Shown here in pieces: positions 13,568 to 21,773 of a DNA stretch of 24,100 bases. Under the pieces are notes generated by a model. The model was given only the letters and a program-made list of their open reading frames with translations, did no database searches and had not been told where the DNA came from. The DNA comes from CAZYBC01 sp964645645 (GTDB lineage: Bacteria; Patescibacteriota; Microgenomatia; UBA1400; PJMF01). How positions within the stretch are numbered: the stretch's first letter is position 1; every line of letters starts with the position of its first letter. The stretch covers positions 1 to 24,100 of the forward strand of contig CAZYBC010000020.1 in assembly GCA_964645645.1 (NCBI GenBank), given 5' to 3'. Made by a program: the position numbers and the translations under genes.

Positions 13568-14521
13568 CTAATGAATTAAAACTCTAAGATGTTCTCTCCT
13601 CTTTATTATTTCTTGATCATAAATTTTTAATCGCTGAGCTTTGAGATAATAATAGTCAGCTGTAATTAAATTGCCTTGACTAGCAAACAAATCACCTATT
13701 TTGGTCAATAACTCTGCATTGCCTAATTGATGCTGATAAATCTTTAAATAAACATTAATGGCAGATGAAGTTTGACCTTGTTCTTCTAGTGCTAACGCGT
13801 AATTCTGCCAAGCTTGCCAATCATCTTCCAGCGTAGAACTAATTGCTTGCCAGCGCTCAACTGGGTTTTTCCAAGCCAAGTGGGTGTCAAAATTGAGCTT
13901 GGCTAGATAAAAGAAAAAACCAAAAACTATCAACCAGATTAAATTCTCCTTAATTCTACTTATAAACTTATTTAACCCCACTAAAAGCTTGCCAAAAATA
14001 ACTTTTTGGCATTGATAAAACCAAATTTGCCATTGTAAACGCTGTTTTTTATCTAGAAACCAATTTTTTAGCCACCAAAAAGTAACTGCCAAATATATAA
14101 ATAAGCCTAGCAATAATAAATTTTGCCAGTAAGCAACTTGACTAAATTTAGCTATTAAATTAGGCCAGCGGTATAAATAAACTAAATTTCCTGGCCATAA
14201 ATAAGCTAAGCAGACATAAAATAATAATTGGTTAGTTATAACCTTTTTTAAGGTGTAATAATTAAATTTTAAATTCGCTTTTTCTTTATTTCCTAAATAA
14301 ATTTTCAAAATTGCTGGCACAACACTAAAAACTACTCCCAAACTTACTACTATTAACAAGTGACTAAGTAATTGGCCAAGAGCCAATTGCCAAGTGGAGC
14401 TAAATATCCAGGGCCAACTAATAATCAAAATTAAAGCTAAAATAACGATAAACCAAGCAAAAAATATAAGATATTTTTGACTTTTTTTACTCTGGTTTTT
14501 GGCTCTTGCAATAAACTTCAT
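13568..14521 (-). CDS. Polytopic membrane protein with C-terminal TPR repeats
   Basis: A 317-residue protein with about five membrane helices (first near residues 19-38, last near 200-216) followed by two TPR units (WQAWQNYALALEEQGQTSSAINVYLKIY and AELLTKIGDLFASQGNLITADYYYLKAQ). TPR units bind protein partners, so it may be a scaffold; no enzyme motif is seen. It is on the strand opposite the surface cassettes, convergent with the PsbP-like gene and divergent from cassette 2. I use ATG 14521 (the frame opens at 14548) because a TATAAT sits 9 nt before it and the preceding codons would lie within the promoter. Role unknown; location suggests a link to surface-protein assembly. Confidence 0.78.
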   Translation of the reverse strand: MKFIARAKNQSKKSQKYLIFFAWFIVILALILIISWPWIFSSTWQLALGQLLSHLLIVVSLGVVFSVVPAILKIYLGNKEKANLKFNYYTLKKVITNQLLFYVCLAYLWPGNLVYLYRWPNLIAKFSQVAYWQNLLLLGLFIYLAVTFWWLKNWFLDKKQRLQWQIWFYQCQKVIFGKLLVGLNKFISRIKENLIWLIVFGFFFYLAKLNFDTHLAWKNPVERWQAISSTLEDDWQAWQNYALALEEQGQTSSAINVYLKIYQHQLGNAELLTKIGDLFASQGNLITADYYYLKAQRLKIYDQEIIKRREHLRVLIH

Positions 14522-14530
14522 AATCACTCT

Positions 14531-14536
14531 ATTATA
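14531..14536 (-). promoter_or_regulatory. Candidate -10 box of the TPR membrane gene
   Basis: TATAAT, a perfect -10 hexamer on the minus strand, ends 9 nt before ATG 14521. No clear -35 is seen. AGAGTG lies between and could also act as a weak ribosome site. Confidence 0.5.
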
Positions 14537-14543
14537 AACTAAG

Positions 14544-14561
14544 AGCAAATTAAAATTTGCT
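14544..14561. repeat. Palindrome between divergent genes
   Basis: AGCAAATT-AA-AATTTGCT, an 8-2-8 inverted repeat, lies between the TPR gene (leftward) and cassette 2 (rightward), just upstream of the TATAAT of the former. Its position and symmetry suit an operator for a dimeric regulator. Confidence 0.45.
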
Positions 14562-14593
14562 TATTAGTTGTGTATATTTATTTAAAAATTAAG

Positions 14594-16051
14594 ATGACAA
14601 AAAACAAATTTTATTTATTTTTTTTATTAGGCTTTGGGTTAATTGCTTATCAATTAGGAGCTAAATATTTTAATCAAGTTTATTCTTTGGAGCTTGATAC
14701 TGTTTCCGTCACTATTTCTAATAGCCGGCCATCTTTTCGTGGCGGTCTAAATAGGGCCCATTCTTCTGGGGTATCTATCTTAACTATTGACGGAACTCAA
14801 AATGCTTTTGCTTCTACTTCTTCAGCCCAATTAATGCAAGGTGATACTGTTACTGTGGGAACTGCTGGCACAATGGAAGTTGATATTGTGGTAGCTAGCA
14901 CCAGTTCACTAACTACTATTAATTTAACAACCGCCTTAGCTAGCGGAAAGCTAGATAATGATGAAGTCATCTCCACTCAGTCAGCTGATTTAACAGTTCG
15001 TTTCAAAACTAATAGCGCTATTACTGATGGTAAATTTAGAATTTTAGTGCCAGCTTTTGCTGATGATAATTTAGATAGTGATGGTATTCCTGATGCGGGT
15101 TTTTTTGATGCTGGTGGGGCTACCGCGGCCACTATTACTGCACCAGCTTCTCCCCCAGCTGGTTATACTTTTGGAGCCTGTACCGTTAGCCGTACTACTT
15201 TAAATAGTCTTGATTATCATACTTTTACTTGTCCTTACACTGGAGCAGGAGCCGTTGACTCTGATTTTGGCACTGCCAATAGCGCCTATTTTGTCATCAA
15301 TGACTTAATTAACCCTGCCCCTAAAACTAGCCATACTACTGGCACAGCTGATACGTATTCTGTTATCGTACAACACTTAGATGGTTCAGATAATGTCATG
15401 GACTACACCACTACTAAAATTGGTGTAATTGAAGCAGTGAAAGTCTCTGCCACCGTTGATCCATCAATCTCATTTAGAATTATCGGCGTCAACAGTGGTA
15501 GTTCAGTTTGCGGCAACACCACTGACATTACTACTACTCCCGCTTCTGTGCCATTCGGCATTTTGGACATTGCTAACTTTGTTGATGCTGCCCAGGCTCT
15601 ATCAGTTACCACCAATGCTGTTAGTGGCTATGTTGTAACAACTATAGAAAATGATCAATTAGGGAGAAATGGTGGGACTTGCACCGGAGATAATCAAGGG
15701 ACAACCTGTATCAGAGATTCTGGTGGTGATACTAGCACCATGAGTCACACTGTCACTGACGAATGGGTCAGCACTAACTCCAAAGGTTTTGCCTACTCTT
15801 TACATGATTCTAATTCCACTACAACTGAAGCTTTTGCTTATACTTCTACTGATAACGGTTGCGATGGTGTTTTTTGCGCCAAACAATTTGCTGATGCAGA
15901 AAATACTCAGGCCGCCCAAACTATTTTTAGCGATAGTGGCCCTTCTGATAATGATAACCTATATGTTTGTTACCGAATTATCCCAGATGTAACCACAGCT
16001 GCTGGTTACTATGAAAATTATATTACCTATACTGCCACTGGCACTTTTTAA
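14594..16051 (+). CDS. Secreted beta-rich surface protein with WxL-like domain (cassette 2)
   Basis: A 485-residue exported protein. The signal peptide (KNKFYLFFLLGFGLIAYQLG) is followed by a long Ser/Thr/Ala/Asp-rich N-terminal region (about 36-280) with beta-type alternation and an Asp-rich turn (DDNLDSDGIPDAG) that could bind calcium. The C-terminal domain (about 285-485) contains DPSISFRI, a Cys pair, FGILDI, WVSTNSKGFAYS and the ending YYENYITYTATGTF. It shares the W-V-x5-GF motif and the closing beta strand with the protein at 11097-11849, so the two are paralogous in this domain. I start at ATG 14594, where the signal peptide begins; the frame opens with GTG at 14570. The partner gene starts 3 nt after its stop. 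Probably a coat or adhesion protein. Confidence 0.78.
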   Translation: MTKNKFYLFFLLGFGLIAYQLGAKYFNQVYSLELDTVSVTISNSRPSFRGGLNRAHSSGVSILTIDGTQNAFASTSSAQLMQGDTVTVGTAGTMEVDIVVASTSSLTTINLTTALASGKLDNDEVISTQSADLTVRFKTNSAITDGKFRILVPAFADDNLDSDGIPDAGFFDAGGATAATITAPASPPAGYTFGACTVSRTTLNSLDYHTFTCPYTGAGAVDSDFGTANSAYFVINDLINPAPKTSHTTGTADTYSVIVQHLDGSDNVMDYTTTKIGVIEAVKVSATVDPSISFRIIGVNSGSSVCGNTTDITTTPASVPFGILDIANFVDAAQALSVTTNAVSGYVVTTIENDQLGRNGGTCTGDNQGTTCIRDSGGDTSTMSHTVTDEWVSTNSKGFAYSLHDSNSTTTEAFAYTSTDNGCDGVFCAKQFADAENTQAAQTIFSDSGPSDNDNLYVCYRIIPDVTTAAGYYENYITYTATGTF

Positions 16052-16054
16052 CTT

Positions 16055-17113
16055 ATGACAAAAATTAGCCTGCCTTTAAAAAAAATCATCACTGGTCTAA
16101 GCTTAACAGCTTTACTCGCTAGCCCGTTGCTTACTCAAAAAGTTTTAGCTCAAACTAGCAATAATAATGAACTAACTGGCACTAATTCTGCGATTAGCAT
16201 CATTGCTATTCCACCTAAAAAAGGTGATGAGGGCGAACTTTTACGGCTTAAACCAGGAGAAAAAATTCAAACTACTATCCGAGTAAGAAACACTTCTGAT
16301 AAACCTTTAAGCATTGAAAGTTTTATCAAAGATTTTATTGTGGCTGAAGATGGCTTTACACCAATTGTCGTAACTGATGACGTTTCTAATCGTTGGAGCT
16401 TGGCTAAATGGATGACTATTACTCCTAACGTTAATGTATTAAAGCCAGGAGAATTAGGCCAAATTAATGTTTTAATTGAAGCACCAGCTGATGCTTTACC
16501 AGGTGGCCATTATGCCATGATCTTGCATCAACCAGCCGGCACTAAAAGTAGTTTGACAGGGGCTCAAGGTGATAGCGCTGCAGCCATTAACCAGCAAGTT
16601 GGAACTTTGTTTTATGTGGTTGTAGAAGGACCAATTAAAGAACAAGCGTTTATTCAAAATTTTAGCTTTAAAAACTTTTCTGAATTTGGGCCAGTCCCCT
16701 TTTCTTACCAAGTAGATAATCAATCTGATATTCATATCAAGGCTCAAGCTAAAATTGATATTTACAATCTGCTAGGCATCAAAGTCGGCACAATTATCCC
16801 TGAATCCAGAAATATTTTTCCTTTAATGTCTCGATCATTTGCTGGAAACTGGGATAGAAAATGGGGCTTTGGTCAATATACAGCCAAATTAAGCGTAGCT
16901 TATGGCGAAGCTGGTCAAGTAGCCCTGGCTAGCACTAAATTTTGGATCTTACCTATTAGAGTGATTATTGCTGTAACCGTAACGGTATTATTCTTAATCA
17001 TTCTTTTTATAATCTGGAAAAACCACAGAAATAAACAACAACAAAACCAAGATCAACGTATTAAAGAATTAGAAGATCAATTAAAACAATTAGAAGAACA
17101 AAATCGACAATAA
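16055..17113 (+). CDS. Membrane-anchored two-Ig-domain partner protein, DUF916/WxLIP-like (cassette 2)
   Basis: A 352-residue exported protein with the same plan as the one at 11863-12894. It has a signal peptide cut after LAQ/AQT (about residue 33), an Ig-like domain with LKPGEKIQTTIRVRNTSDKPL (about 65-85), and a second domain (about 195-295, with VPFSYQVDNQSDIHIKA). A membrane helix is at about 300-321, followed by a strongly charged coiled coil (DQRIKELEDQLKQLEEQ) inside the cell. The segment PADALPGGHYAMIL matches the strand typical of the first domain in such partner proteins. It starts 3 nt after the upstream WxL-like gene with no ribosome site of its own, so it is translationally coupled. 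The cytoplasmic coiled coil is lacking in the cassette 1 homologue and may join the complex to an internal partner. Confidence 0.78.
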   Translation: MTKISLPLKKIITGLSLTALLASPLLTQKVLAQTSNNNELTGTNSAISIIAIPPKKGDEGELLRLKPGEKIQTTIRVRNTSDKPLSIESFIKDFIVAEDGFTPIVVTDDVSNRWSLAKWMTITPNVNVLKPGELGQINVLIEAPADALPGGHYAMILHQPAGTKSSLTGAQGDSAAAINQQVGTLFYVVVEGPIKEQAFIQNFSFKNFSEFGPVPFSYQVDNQSDIHIKAQAKIDIYNLLGIKVGTIIPESRNIFPLMSRSFAGNWDRKWGFGQYTAKLSVAYGEAGQVALASTKFWILPIRVIIAVTVTVLFLIILFIIWKNHRNKQQQNQDQRIKELEDQLKQLEEQNRQ

Positions 17114-17119
17114 GCATGA

Positions 17120-19219
17120 GTGACAAAACCAAATGTTATATCTCGCTATAGATCTTTGTTATTAACCATCAGCAATCTTCCGCAGTGGAGTAGTTTTAAG
17201 TTGTTTCTGCTATTACTAATCAGTAATTTTGTTTTTTTAGCAACTGCATGCTCTAATAAAGCCCTCGCTACCACAGATCCACAATCTGAGCTGCCAATTG
17301 TTTCTGCTACTATGCCAGATGTGGTAGCTCCAAGTACCCCAATTTTAATTTCTCCTAGCAATAATAGCCTCATCAACGACAATACTCCAGAATTTATCTG
17401 GTCTGCGTCTACAGATAATGTTGGGGTGAGTTACTATCAGCTGTATTTAGGAGGTTCACTCTATTTTAATAATATTCCTACCAGTAATACTGACAACAGC
17501 CAATATACCCTCACCCTTGACCCCAGCACTGGCTACTATCATTTAATTCCCAAAGTTAGCCTTAGTGAAGGCTCTCACACCTGGAAAATCGCTGTCTATG
17601 ATGCTAGTGCCAATCATGCCGAAAGTGTCACTTGGACTTTTACCATCGATAGCCAAGCGCCTACTTTTGTGATTACTCAAATTGGCGAATTAACCACCTC
17701 TATTTCCGCCCAAGATCTCAATACTATTCCTACTGATCCCATAGAATTAACTGCTAACGAGCCACTTTTAGGAGGAACTGGCGAAGCAAATAGTAGTGTG
17801 ACCTTGACCATTCAAATCCCTGGCGAAGCTGATAGCACCGTCAGCTTTAATATCAATAGTAGCGGTAATTGGCAATACCAAATGGGAATCTTGCCAAGAG
17901 ATAAAATTATTACGCTTAATTTTGCTATTCTTGATGCAGCTGGCAACCTAACCGTTTTAAATGATTTAAAAATTATCATCCCCACGGCCGTGATTATTAT
18001 TCCTCCTCAGCCCAGTGCCACCCCAACCTCAGTAGTTTCCATCAGTCCTACTCCTCTACCTCCAGGAATAACAGCCATTCCTACGCCATCTTTAATCCCC
18101 ACCCAAGGACCACAAATTTCTATTCCTGTTGTTCCTCCTAAAGAAATTCTTTATGAAATTGGTCAACAAATTCCGATCTTAAATCAATTAGCTAAAATCT
18201 TGCCAGAACCAGTCAAAAAAGCCTTAGAAGATGCCGCCCCAGTGGCTAACATCATTGTGGTTGGCTCAATCCCGATTATCAGTAGTGTTGCTGTTGCTAG
18301 CCAATTTGGTGGCCAACTTTCTTTTAATCTCATCACTAAGATCTTACAAGCTTTAGGTTTAGTCCCTCCAGGAAAACCCCAAGGTTTAGTCTTTGATAGT
18401 ACTAATAACAAAGGCGTGTCCTTTGCCGTAGTGAATGTTTATAGTGTTGGAGAGAAACAAATCCAAGCCGTTAATGAGGTAATTATTACTAATGACCATG
18501 GAATTTATCAGGGTTTAAAACTACCACCTGGAAAATACCAATTATCTGTACGGCACAATGATTACCTCTTTCCTACCCAAAAGAAACGCCCCTTTCATCT
18601 TGGTTTTAAAGATTTCTATCAAGGAGAAGTGTTTACCATTGAAAGCGACCGCCAACCAGAGTTCTTACTGGTGCCAGTTGACCCAATTAGCCGATCTGAA
18701 CACATTCATTCTAATAAAACCAGGCTTAGATTAGCCTTAACTCGTTTAGCTAGATTAACAAACACTTTTATTATTCCATTATTTATTTTTTCGCTTATCA
18801 TGGCTATTTTTTATTCAACAATCTGGAATTGGCTGGTGGTTGGCGTCTATATTATTATTTTATTAACTAGAGTCAAAAAAAGATTGGCTAAACCAGATGT
18901 TAGTGGTCAAGTGCTTGGCTTTAGTGAAGATATAAGGCTTAGTGACGAAGAAAACCCAGACTCTTTGCCAACTGTTCCGTTAGCTAACGCCATTGTTAAA
19001 CTTATCAAAATAGACACCAACGAGGTAGTTTCAATTTGCTTTACAGATCAAAAAGGACGGTTTGCTTTTTATGATCAGAAAGATCAATATCAAGTAATAG
19101 TCTATAAAGGTGGTTATTTACAAACCCAAGCCGGTGAAGTTATACAATTAAATGTTATTGATAGCCGATACAAAGCCGCGAATAAGCTCAAGATTATGAT
19201 GAAATTGATAGAAATTTAA
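17120..19219 (+). CDS. Large Ig-like / carboxypeptidase-regulatory-like membrane protein
   Basis: A 699-residue exported protein closing cassette 2. In order: N-terminal hydrophobic signal or anchor (about 27-45, ending LATACSN, a poor lipobox); an Ig-like domain of the kind found in adhesins (TPILISPSNNSLINDNTPEFIWSAS, about 74-178); a second Ig-like domain (about 180-290); a Pro/Thr/Ser linker (about 293-335); and a hydrophobic helix (about 375-395). Then come a carboxypeptidase-regulatory-like domain (KPQGLVFDSTNNKGVSFAVVNV...PPGKYQLSV, about 418-490), two membrane helices (about 549-587), and a second such domain (DVSGQVLGF...GRFAFYD, about 593-680). The start is GTG, 6 nt past the previous stop; an ATG at 17116 gives only a few codons. 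Its place at the operon end suggests an outer scaffold for the surface layer. Confidence 0.8.
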   Translation: MTKPNVISRYRSLLLTISNLPQWSSFKLFLLLLISNFVFLATACSNKALATTDPQSELPIVSATMPDVVAPSTPILISPSNNSLINDNTPEFIWSASTDNVGVSYYQLYLGGSLYFNNIPTSNTDNSQYTLTLDPSTGYYHLIPKVSLSEGSHTWKIAVYDASANHAESVTWTFTIDSQAPTFVITQIGELTTSISAQDLNTIPTDPIELTANEPLLGGTGEANSSVTLTIQIPGEADSTVSFNINSSGNWQYQMGILPRDKIITLNFAILDAAGNLTVLNDLKIIIPTAVIIIPPQPSATPTSVVSISPTPLPPGITAIPTPSLIPTQGPQISIPVVPPKEILYEIGQQIPILNQLAKILPEPVKKALEDAAPVANIIVVGSIPIISSVAVASQFGGQLSFNLITKILQALGLVPPGKPQGLVFDSTNNKGVSFAVVNVYSVGEKQIQAVNEVIITNDHGIYQGLKLPPGKYQLSVRHNDYLFPTQKKRPFHLGFKDFYQGEVFTIESDRQPEFLLVPVDPISRSEHIHSNKTRLRLALTRLARLTNTFIIPLFIFSLIMAIFYSTIWNWLVVGVYIIILLTRVKKRLAKPDVSGQVLGFSEDIRLSDEENPDSLPTVPLANAIVKLIKIDTNEVVSICFTDQKGRFAFYDQKDQYQVIVYKGGYLQTQAGEVIQLNVIDSRYKAANKLKIMMKLIEI

Positions 19220-19388
19220 AGCTGAAAAGCCAAATTTACTACAAAATAAAGTTTTGCTCTGTAATCAAATTTTGTATCTAGACTAAATAGAGTCTGGGCG
19301 GCTAAATAGACAAAAAAAACTTTGGGTAAAGCAAGCAGTGAAGCTCACCAAGCTAAAGCCCGGCGTTCTCTGCTCAAGGGTTATAGAT

Positions 19389-19838
19389 TTATTTACTCTC
19401 CTTACCGCTAAAAATTTTTTTAAACAAAGAACCAGCATCTTTTTTTTCAACTATCACTTCTTCCATTCTTCCAGTATAAAAATTTAAAATAAAACTTTTA
19501 CCACTACTTTTAGAGGTATATTTTATATATGATTGTGAAACTTCAACTTTACCTGGAAAAAGATCTCTGAATTCTGCTAACAAAGCAGCTGCTAATTTTG
19601 TTCTGGTTTCGGATGTACCAACATTGCCAGTATAAATTTCTCCACCGCTTTGATTAATAGCATTCTGAACAGCCATTACTTGCCTATCTCCAGAAGCAAG
19701 TAACATTCTAGATTTTACAAAATCAAACAAAGCTTTTAAATCTTTTTGACCACCTAAGGTTCTTCTTAACTCTGTAACTAGCTCATTAAAAGGTGTTATT
19801 GTAATTTCACTTGTTTGTGGTGATATTCTTTCTGACAT
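19389..19838 (-). CDS. Small soluble protein, unknown function
   Basis: A 149-residue protein without signal peptide or membrane helix. The first half is predicted helical (FNELVTELRRTLGGQKDLKALFDFVKSRM). The second half has a short strand pair (VEVSQSYIKYTSKSSGKSFILNFYTG), then a Lys-rich tail (SLFKKIFSGKESK). I do not recognise the family and see no catalytic motif. Codon use is like the neighbours. There is no Shine-Dalgarno sequence; TATTAT ends 6 nt before the ATG. The gene faces the surface cassette 2 from the opposite strand and is flanked on the other side by a 620-bp non-coding region, so it is probably a single-gene unit. Confidence 0.75.
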   Translation of the reverse strand: MSERISPQTSEITITPFNELVTELRRTLGGQKDLKALFDFVKSRMLLASGDRQVMAVQNAINQSGGEIYTGNVGTSETRTKLAAALLAEFRDLFPGKVEVSQSYIKYTSKSSGKSFILNFYTGRMEEVIVEKKDAGSLFKKIFSGKESK

Positions 19839-19844
19839 ACTTTC

Positions 19845-19850
19845 ATAATA
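19845..19850 (-). promoter_or_regulatory. Candidate -10 box of the 149-aa gene
   Basis: TATTAT on the minus strand ends 6 nt before ATG 19838. The -35 region is not recognisable in this A+T-rich DNA. Confidence 0.35.
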
Positions 19851-20049
19851 TCACAAAATTAAAAAATAATTTTTAGCTGTTAATCTTCTTTAATAACTAA
19901 CTTCCTATTCCTAAATGTGTTCTAACTAAGCATTAAAAGCTTTAACTACTCTAATAACACTAACTTTAAACTAACTACGACATCTCAACATCTTCTAAAC
20001 CGCCAGCCACAGGCTAATGATAAACAAATTGACTAAGTCCTATATTTTT

Positions 20050-20058
20050 TTATCCACA
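20050..20058 (+). promoter_or_regulatory. DnaA-box consensus TTATCCACA
   Basis: Exact match to the bacterial DnaA box. It faces TGTGGATCA at 20088-20096 on the other strand, one base from consensus, 29 bp apart. A TTTTCCACA near 21310 is a further weak match. Two boxes alone do not prove an origin; they could also mark DnaA-regulated transcription. Confidence 0.35.
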
Positions 20059-20197
20059 GAACATTAATTTAGGGAAAATTATTAATTTGTGGATCAAAAC
20101 TCTGTTTTATAAAAAAAAGACCGTTTTTAAATGGCTGAATATAAAAACAGTTATTTTCGCTTTTTCTTTGCTGGTTTTTTACTATTTTGCATCAATT

Positions 20198-20221
20198 TGC
20201 AACAATAAAATTATTATTGCA
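20198..20221. repeat. Imperfect hairpin in the 20-kb spacer
   Basis: TGCAACAATAA and TTATTATTGCA form an 11-bp stem with one mismatch and a 2-nt centre. There is no T-run, so it is not a terminator; it could melt easily or serve as a protein site. Confidence 0.4.
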
Positions 20222-20460
20222 GTATTAATGAAATATTCATGCAACATCTGGTAGTTTATTTCTGCAATCATTTAAAATTCAATATAAATATAATTTTATA
20301 GATCAAAATGGTTTTAGTTTTTAATCATTTTTTTAAACCCGAAAGTACTTGCTCATAAAAAGACAAAGTTAAAACAATAATAAAATAACCCAAAATCTAA
20401 TTAGTAAAATCTCCAGGCTAAACAAATTAAAATCAATAAATGCGAGAATTGCTATTGAGC

Positions 20461-21219
20461 CTATATACTGATAGTTTTTTTAAGTTTTCCCAATAATTCT
20501 AAAGTTGAACTTACCTGAGTAAAAAAATATTTCTCCAGACAATACCCTTGCTCAATGGCGCTGCTCAAGCGACTAAAGATCGAAGCAAACTGTATTTTTT
20601 GCTTATCGGAGAATCCTTTTTGTATACTTTTAAAACCTGTCAGAGCGTCAATCTCTTTGCTAATACCAGATAAGACCCTTATTGCATCCGATAAGTTAAT
20701 CTTTGAGCCGATAACTTGTGACACGTCCGAGAGTAAAATTTTTTCGGTTTCTAAAACTAAAACATTGTTTTTATAAAGCTTTTCTAATAAAGACATTATC
20801 TGATTATCTAAAGACAAAGCTGATAAATAGACTCCTCTTGTTAACTGAATCAGTTTTTTATCTAGTAAGAAGCGTCTTAAATATCTAAAATTTGGATCAG
20901 TTTTAGGCGGTTCTAAAAAAATAAGAACCGTCCAATGACTAATTGTTTGCCTTGCTAGTTTTAAAGCCGGAAATTGAGCTTCTAATTGGCTAATGCCCTC
21001 TTTAGTAATATGAAGGTATTTCTTTGACTCAATGTTTAGATTTTCCACTAAGCCATTTTTAGTTAATAAAAATAACAGAGATCTTAAACTAGCCTCATTA
21101 ATATCTGGTAAAACAATTTTTAACTCTTGAGTTTCAACCAGGCGTTGAGCTTGCAAAGGATCATTGTTAAAATTAACAGGATAAAGCCAGAGCAAAATTT
21201 GTAAGGTATTTTGTTTCAT
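20461..21219 (-). CDS. PaaX-like winged-helix transcriptional regulator
   Basis: A 252-residue cytoplasmic protein with the PaaX plan. A winged-helix DNA-binding part is at about residues 30-85 (LRSLLFLLTKNGLVE, then a wing ending KYLHITKEGISQLE). A Cas2-like ferredoxin domain follows at about 95-165 (WTVLIFLEPP...FRYLRRFLLDKKLIQLTRGVYLS), where PaaX normally has W-x-l-v...R-x-x-LR-x-x-L-x-x-G-F-x-x-L-x-x-GvW. The C-terminal third is helical. Classical PaaX represses phenylacetate degradation, but no such genes are here and the effector must differ; related proteins are common in candidate-phyla bacteria with unknown targets. It stands alone and divergent from the huge surface gene at 21774, which could be a target. 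No good ribosome site precedes ATG 21219. Confidence 0.65.
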   Translation of the reverse strand: MKQNTLQILLWLYPVNFNNDPLQAQRLVETQELKIVLPDINEASLRSLLFLLTKNGLVENLNIESKKYLHITKEGISQLEAQFPALKLARQTISHWTVLIFLEPPKTDPNFRYLRRFLLDKKLIQLTRGVYLSALSLDNQIMSLLEKLYKNNVLVLETEKILLSDVSQVIGSKINLSDAIRVLSGISKEIDALTGFKSIQKGFSDKQKIQFASIFSRLSSAIEQGYCLEKYFFTQVSSTLELLGKLKKTISI

Positions 21220-21773
21220 TTTCGGTTTTATTTGGTTATCTTTTTCACTTTTTTATATTAAATGCAAAATAAAATTAAATATAAAGATATCTTTTTATCA
21301 TTTTTTTATAGTTTTCCACATTTTTACCCTACCGAAACTATTTTTAAACCATTTTTCATAATCTAAAAAGATAAATTTTAGTTGTTACCAGAGTAATTTT
21401 ACTATCATTATGCTAGTTATTTTATTTTACCTTCACATCTTAACTTAGTTTTAAACAATTTCACAGTGGATTTTTTGGTGTAAAAATAAGCCAAAAAAAT
21501 CATTTTTGACCAATAATTCAGACCATAAAGCCAAAATTCAATCATACTGATGCTTTTTGTTCTCTTTGAAAACAAATGAAAAGTAAAAAAATATTTTTGC
21601 AAGGAAGATTACGACTAAACTAAAAAACCGATTTTAATACTCTAAAAAGGGTTTCTTTTTCCCCTCTGGCAACCAGATATTGCTATTTATTCTCAGATTA
21701 ATTAAACTGGTTATACGTAATAAAAAACGTCTAATGAATCTGGTAGCAACCAAACCATCTTTCGCTTAAGCCC
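21220..21773. other. Non-coding intergenic region between regulator and giant surface gene, 554 bp
   Basis: A+T-rich, with no gene I can support (a 61-codon TTG-started minus-strand frame at 21417-21602 has no ribosome site). It holds a small hairpin TCTGG-CAA-CCAGA (21665-21677); CTGGTAGCAACCA near 21739 is related to it. A TTATACGTAATA near 21710 might be part of a promoter for the plus-strand gene, but its 5' leader would then be about 60 nt without a ribosome site. Confidence 0.5.

Larger units (their letters stand above)
19839..20460. other. Non-coding region with DnaA-box-like sites, 622 bp
   Basis: No ORF of note. It contains a perfect DnaA-box consensus (20050-20058), a one-mismatch box in opposite orientation (20088-20096), long A/T tracts, and an imperfect hairpin TGCAACAATAA / TTATTATTGCA (20198-20221). 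No dnaA, dnaN or other origin-linked gene is nearby in the window. Confidence 0.5.

Noticed and set aside
21417..21602. Minus-strand 61-codon frame starting with TTG
   Set aside because: No ribosome site or promoter, no recognisable domain, and such lengths arise by chance; an internal ATG start is equally unsupported.
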